64,000 bases of DNA from Sequoia sempervirens (Eukaryota > Streptophyta > Pinopsida > Cupressales > Cupressaceae): positions 1 through 64,000 of the forward strand of contig VDFB02275557.1 in assembly GCA_007258455.2 (NCBI GenBank), given 5' to 3'. The stretch's first letter is position 1. Every line of letters begins with the position of its first letter. A program made the position numbers and the translations under genes. The notes below the pieces were generated by a model. The model had not been told where the DNA came from, ran no database searches, and saw only the letters and a program-made list of their open reading frames with translations. This document shows positions 60,390 to 64,000 of this stretch, in pieces.

Positions 60390-61790
60390 TTAATTAACCA
60401 TTAAAGAAAACTGAACTGGATCCAAGGTTGTTAATTTGACTACACCATTTGGATAGGCCTCCTTAATCTCATAAGGGCCCAACCATCTAGTTTGTAATTT
60501 CCCTTTATGATCCTTATACCTTGAGTCTTATAGGAGTACCCAGTAACCTTTCCAAAATATTTTTCTTTTGATAAATTGGTCATGCTACTTTATTCTCTTC
60601 TTCTGAACTAATTCATTATAGTGAATGGCCTCTCTTCTAAGTTCATCAAGGGTGTTAAATTGTATGATCATTTCTTGTTTTTTGCATATTATTATATAGC
60701 CAATTAAAGTGTTATGTGTAGGGTATTATATTCAAACTCAATTGGAGGTAAATCTTTCATTCCATAAACCATCTCATAGGGTGTAAAATCCATTTTTGTT
60801 TTCTAGGTTGTTATGTATGCCCAAATTGCTTCAAGAAGGTGAGCAAACCAATTCTTATGATGTAAGATAAATTTCTTAGTCAAGATTGCTTTAATTTCTC
60901 TATTGGTGACTTCAACCTATCCATTAGATTGTAGATAGTGTGGGGTGGGCTTCCTGTGGCTAATGGTGTACTCATTAACCAATATTTTAATCAAATATGA
61001 TGTGAAATGAGGCCCTTGTTCTATAATAATCTCTTTAGGCACTCCATACCAAGTAAATATTTCTTCATATAATAACTCAACCACCTTGTTGTCTCTTGCA
61101 TTTTTCATAGCTCAAACTTCTACCCACTTTTTTAGGTTATCAATGCAAACCAATATACCTTCCTTTTGATTAGAAGGAGGATTTATTGGTCCTGTGAAGT
61201 TAATTTCCCACTTGTCAAAATCTGATATGACTAACTATGGCTACAAGGGCATCTCATCTGTGCAAACGAGATGACCTATTCTTTGGAATCTATCACATTT
61301 TCTTGTATATTTAATTGCATATTTATGTAATGTGGGTCCAAATTAGAAACCAATAGTCAATATCTACAGGGTATCCTCTTAGTAGAAAAATTTCCACCAC
61401 ATGGCTCACTATGGTATGCATGTAAAATATCAAACACTTCATCCTCTCTAATACATCTACACATAGCATTGTCTAGTCTACTGTAGAAAATTTATTCGAT
61501 TATCCATGAAAATGGAAGACTTTTCTCCACCAAATGATGTTTTTCTCTTAGTGATAAGTGGGAGGTGTTCTTGTGACTAAATAATTGGCAATGTTAGCAT
61601 ACCAAGGATTTTTCACAATTAATACAAATAGGAGCTCATAAGGGAAGGGGCCATCAATAATAGAATCACCTATAGGAGTAGTTAACCTAGAGATAAATTT
61701 AGCTACTATATTGGCTTTACTAGACTTGTCCACTATCGTGATATCAAATTATTCCAACAACAATAGTCATTAAACTAGCCTACAATATAA
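60390..61790 (-). pseudogene. int: Ty3/Gypsy RNase H end plus integrase remnant (element H)
   Basis: Minus strand from 61790 down: FDITIVDKSSKANIVAKFIS (end of RNase H), NPWYANIANYLVT, CHSEPCGG-like HHCC spacing near 61440, then the core ARDNKVVELLYEEIF, YGVPKEIIIEQGPHFTS (second catalytic region, Asp replaced by Glu) and a segment ending in LQSNG at about 60917. RWLGPYEIKEAYPNGV (GPY/F domain) lies near 60490-60420. Many stops and frame changes. Nothing upstream of 61790 continues into RT, so the element is truncated. It is unlike C's integrase and is a separate, older lineage. Confidence 0.75.
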
Positions 61791-61805
61791 AAAAAATTGA
61801 AACCG

Positions 61806-62790
61806 AATACAAAGGCTCACTACTAGAAAGGCTCATTGCCAAGACAAGACTTACTTGTCCAAAAATAGGACTTACTGCCCAATGAGGGCTCTCTACCTGG
61901 AGGGATCACATCCATATAATTACAAAGAATATGTAAGAGAATTGCCATAGAGAAAACTATCTCAATGCAATAGAGATTTCCACCACAATTCGCTCACACA
62001 TTTGTAGACTCACATCAAAGATGTCAGATGCCTTCAACTCACTGCCTTCAGAACCCTAACATGAAATTTGCATTAATCTGCTCAAACTTGCATCACACAC
62101 TATCTTGCATCTATCTTTCATCTATATTCACTTCTATCAACATCTCAACTTGTATTTATACCATCTTCAACCTTAAAACCTATCCAAGGTCCACCATACA
62201 TCATTTGTATTTACAAATTCAAATTAGGTTGGTGCCAAAATATTCTACGGTAAAATTAGAATGAGGGCAACCCAAACATATACTTAATGAGGACCTAAAT
62301 AAGTCCCAAAACGCCTCAACACACTTCCATGAACTTCGTAAGTAGTGTTTAACACATGGTCAACTAACACCATTGTAAAACACATAAAACAATTAAGCAC
62401 ACGCATCCTTATCTTGATCCAACCTTTCTAGATAACAAATTTAACTTGAACTCAACCTTGCCAACTTACCCTCAGAATTGCAAGTCCTGAAACCAAAGTA
62501 CAAAGAAATTTGGAGCAACTACATTTCTCCTAGACCTCAATACAACAATTTAGAGACCCAAATTTTGGATACAACAACTACCAACAACCATGAATAATAT
62601 GTTAGGAACTCACAAGCATAGAGGCAATACAAAGCACATCTCGGAGCACATCCTGGAGCATATATACAAAATACCTACAACCCTTCTTTATTGCAATTTT
62701 CTTAATATACTTGACATATACAACTAATAACCAACTCCATGACTTTAATGACAATAACAAGTAGTTGAGAACCAATTAACCAATTGACAT
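61806..62790. other. Unassigned stretch
   Basis: No coding signal. The 62028-62264 frame is short and unsupported. The minus strand may be the LTR of a copia-like element (see next entry). Confidence 0.35.
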
Positions 62791-62794
62791 CAAT

Positions 62795-63060
62795 GACAAC
62801 ACCTTCATACTTGCAAAAATCTCCCACTTTTTCATTGATGGCAATACATGATGTGAAAAACCATCAAAGACAACATAGCAGCTCTGAACCATCAATCTCT
62901 AGAATGCTTTCTCCCCCTTAATTTTTCACATGATACTTTCTCCCCCTTTGACATCAATGGAAAAGGAAAAAGGTATTTTACATTGTTCTCCCCTTTGACA
63001 TTAAGAACATTACTAGTATTGAATTCTCCCCCTTAGTAGTATGCCCAAACAATTCCACAA
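62795..63060 (-). mobile_element. Possible 3' end of a Ty1/copia element
   Basis: On the minus strand, CATTGATGTCAAAGGGGGAG, then TTAAGGGGGAGAAAG, then AATGAAAAAGTGGGAGA, followed by TGTTGTCATTGATGTCAA at about 62795. Purine-rich GGGGGAG runs around TTGATGTCAAAG before a TGTTG start are typical of the pol-LTR junction of plant copia elements. No pol or second LTR is in the window. Confidence 0.35.
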
Positions 63061-64000
63061 TGACACCACATGGTCCACTACCTGCTTCCCCTAAGAGGTA
63101 GCCACCAAACATCAGTCCAAAAAGAAGATAGATCCATAGATCCACTGGACTGATGTATCTCCATATGCATAAGGGGCCATTTTTCCATGGAACATTTAGC
63201 CCCCACTTTAGTGAGAGGATGAACCTACTTCAAACTCACACTAAAGTAGCCATGAACATCGAGGGGAGGGTTCAAATGTACTTACGTTAGCAGGATGGAA
63301 TACAAAAATCAAGAGGGATGATCAAGCCCTCAAGATGAAGATCCCATGGCAAACTAGGCATAAGGACAAAGGAACACACAAGTGTTGAAATGAATTGAAT
63401 GAAGCTTCGATCATCAATCCAACTAGTTGTGAAAAGAGATCTAGGCTAATTGTTTGAAAAAGAGAAAATGTATACTCACTCTGGGGCCATGGAACTACTT
63501 GTTTGCGAGGTGAGAAAGCCCAAAAAGTAAGATACATACGCTAGTTGGTATGCACTCACAAACACAAAAGTGGCTATGGGGAAAATTCATGCCGCTAGTT
63601 GGGCTTCTTACTCAACCATGCTAAAGCTATGCACATTCGATAACTTTAACAAGGCACCACAAAGGAAAAGGAAATGTAAATGTTAAGCTTTAAACAATAT
63701 GGAACTATAGGCATGCAAGTTGTGTTATGCCAGGTGGCCAAGAAATGAAACAATGCAAAAATACAAAAATGTAATGTGAAAGATTGTTCAAAGGAGTCTT
63801 GTTCAGTTTATGCAAGGTCAGTCACTTAGGGAAAATTATGTCTAATGTCTCCAAGAGAGGACTAATCAAAGAATAGTATATTCACAACTTAGGGGATGCA
63901 ACGTGTTTCATCAAACCACCAAGAGGAATGCAATATCCTTAGAAAGATCGCACTTATGAAGGACATCACACCCAATGTCATCCACAAAGTGACAAACACT
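63061..64000. other. Unassigned stretch at the window end
   Basis: No recognisable frame or repeat. Possibly part of the same copia-like element. Confidence 0.35.

Noticed and set aside
61821..61840. CACTACTAGAAAGG as a CACTA terminus
   Set aside because: No partner end found in the window.

Overview
The window looks like gene-poor, repeat-dominated nuclear DNA of a seed plant, most likely a gymnosperm (conifer type). I find no intact cellular gene and no tRNA or rRNA gene. Nearly everything that can be explained is nested LTR retrotransposons, small DNA transposons and simple or telomere-like repeats. The plant assignment rests on plant-only features: a Ty3/Gypsy element of the Tat/Ogre type with a second RNase H domain, and an antisense gene with a plant mobile domain (PMD). 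'Gymnosperm' is inference from element size and gene scarcity.

Layout. 1-875 and 10705-13300 are the 3' part of an old + strand LTR element (F), split by element A. A (876-10699, duplication ATATG) has 1.14-kb LTRs and one decayed ORF. An unclassified inverted-repeat element (G1, 13404-14449) follows. Element D (15082-30100, minus strand, 1.87-kb LTRs, gag remnant, no recognised pol) contains element B (17746-26538, duplication CAGGG) and a 173-bp CACTA-type MITE with duplication GAA. A 1.6-kb purine (GA) tract leads into degenerate TTAGGG-like repeats. Element C (32708-53744, 21 kb, duplication ATATT) has inserted into those repeats, and they resume after it, turn to CCCTAA orientation and end near 55870. 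Two small palindromes lie in or just after them. The last 8 kb is AT-rich and decayed: a minus-strand accessory ORF and Ty3/Gypsy integrase (57.7-61.8 kb), and what may be the end of a Ty1/copia element near 62.8-63.0 kb.

How the parts relate. A, B and C have different LTR bodies but are clearly one family. Their LTRs begin TGTAGACA, the polypurine tract is AGAGGGG with a second GAGGGGGCA tract upstream, and the same non-coding modules occur in the same order: a structured region after the coding sequence, and about 0.3-1.2 kb later a second structured region with CTACG...CGTAGGCAAGG. A and B also share a hairpin region in the 5' leader. Only C carries gag, protease, RT, two RNase H domains and integrase, all inactivated by stops. 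A and B each encode one protein with no capsid, protease, RT or integrase. It keeps a short N-terminal motif and, in A, a G-patch, followed by a basic C-terminal region conserved between A and B. The simplest reading is a non-autonomous group that used enzymes from C-like relatives and recognised shared RNA signals. C additionally carries an antisense PMD plus coiled-coil gene between pol and its 3' LTR.

All alignments, frames and pairings were read by eye. Identity percentages, ages and database matches were not computed.
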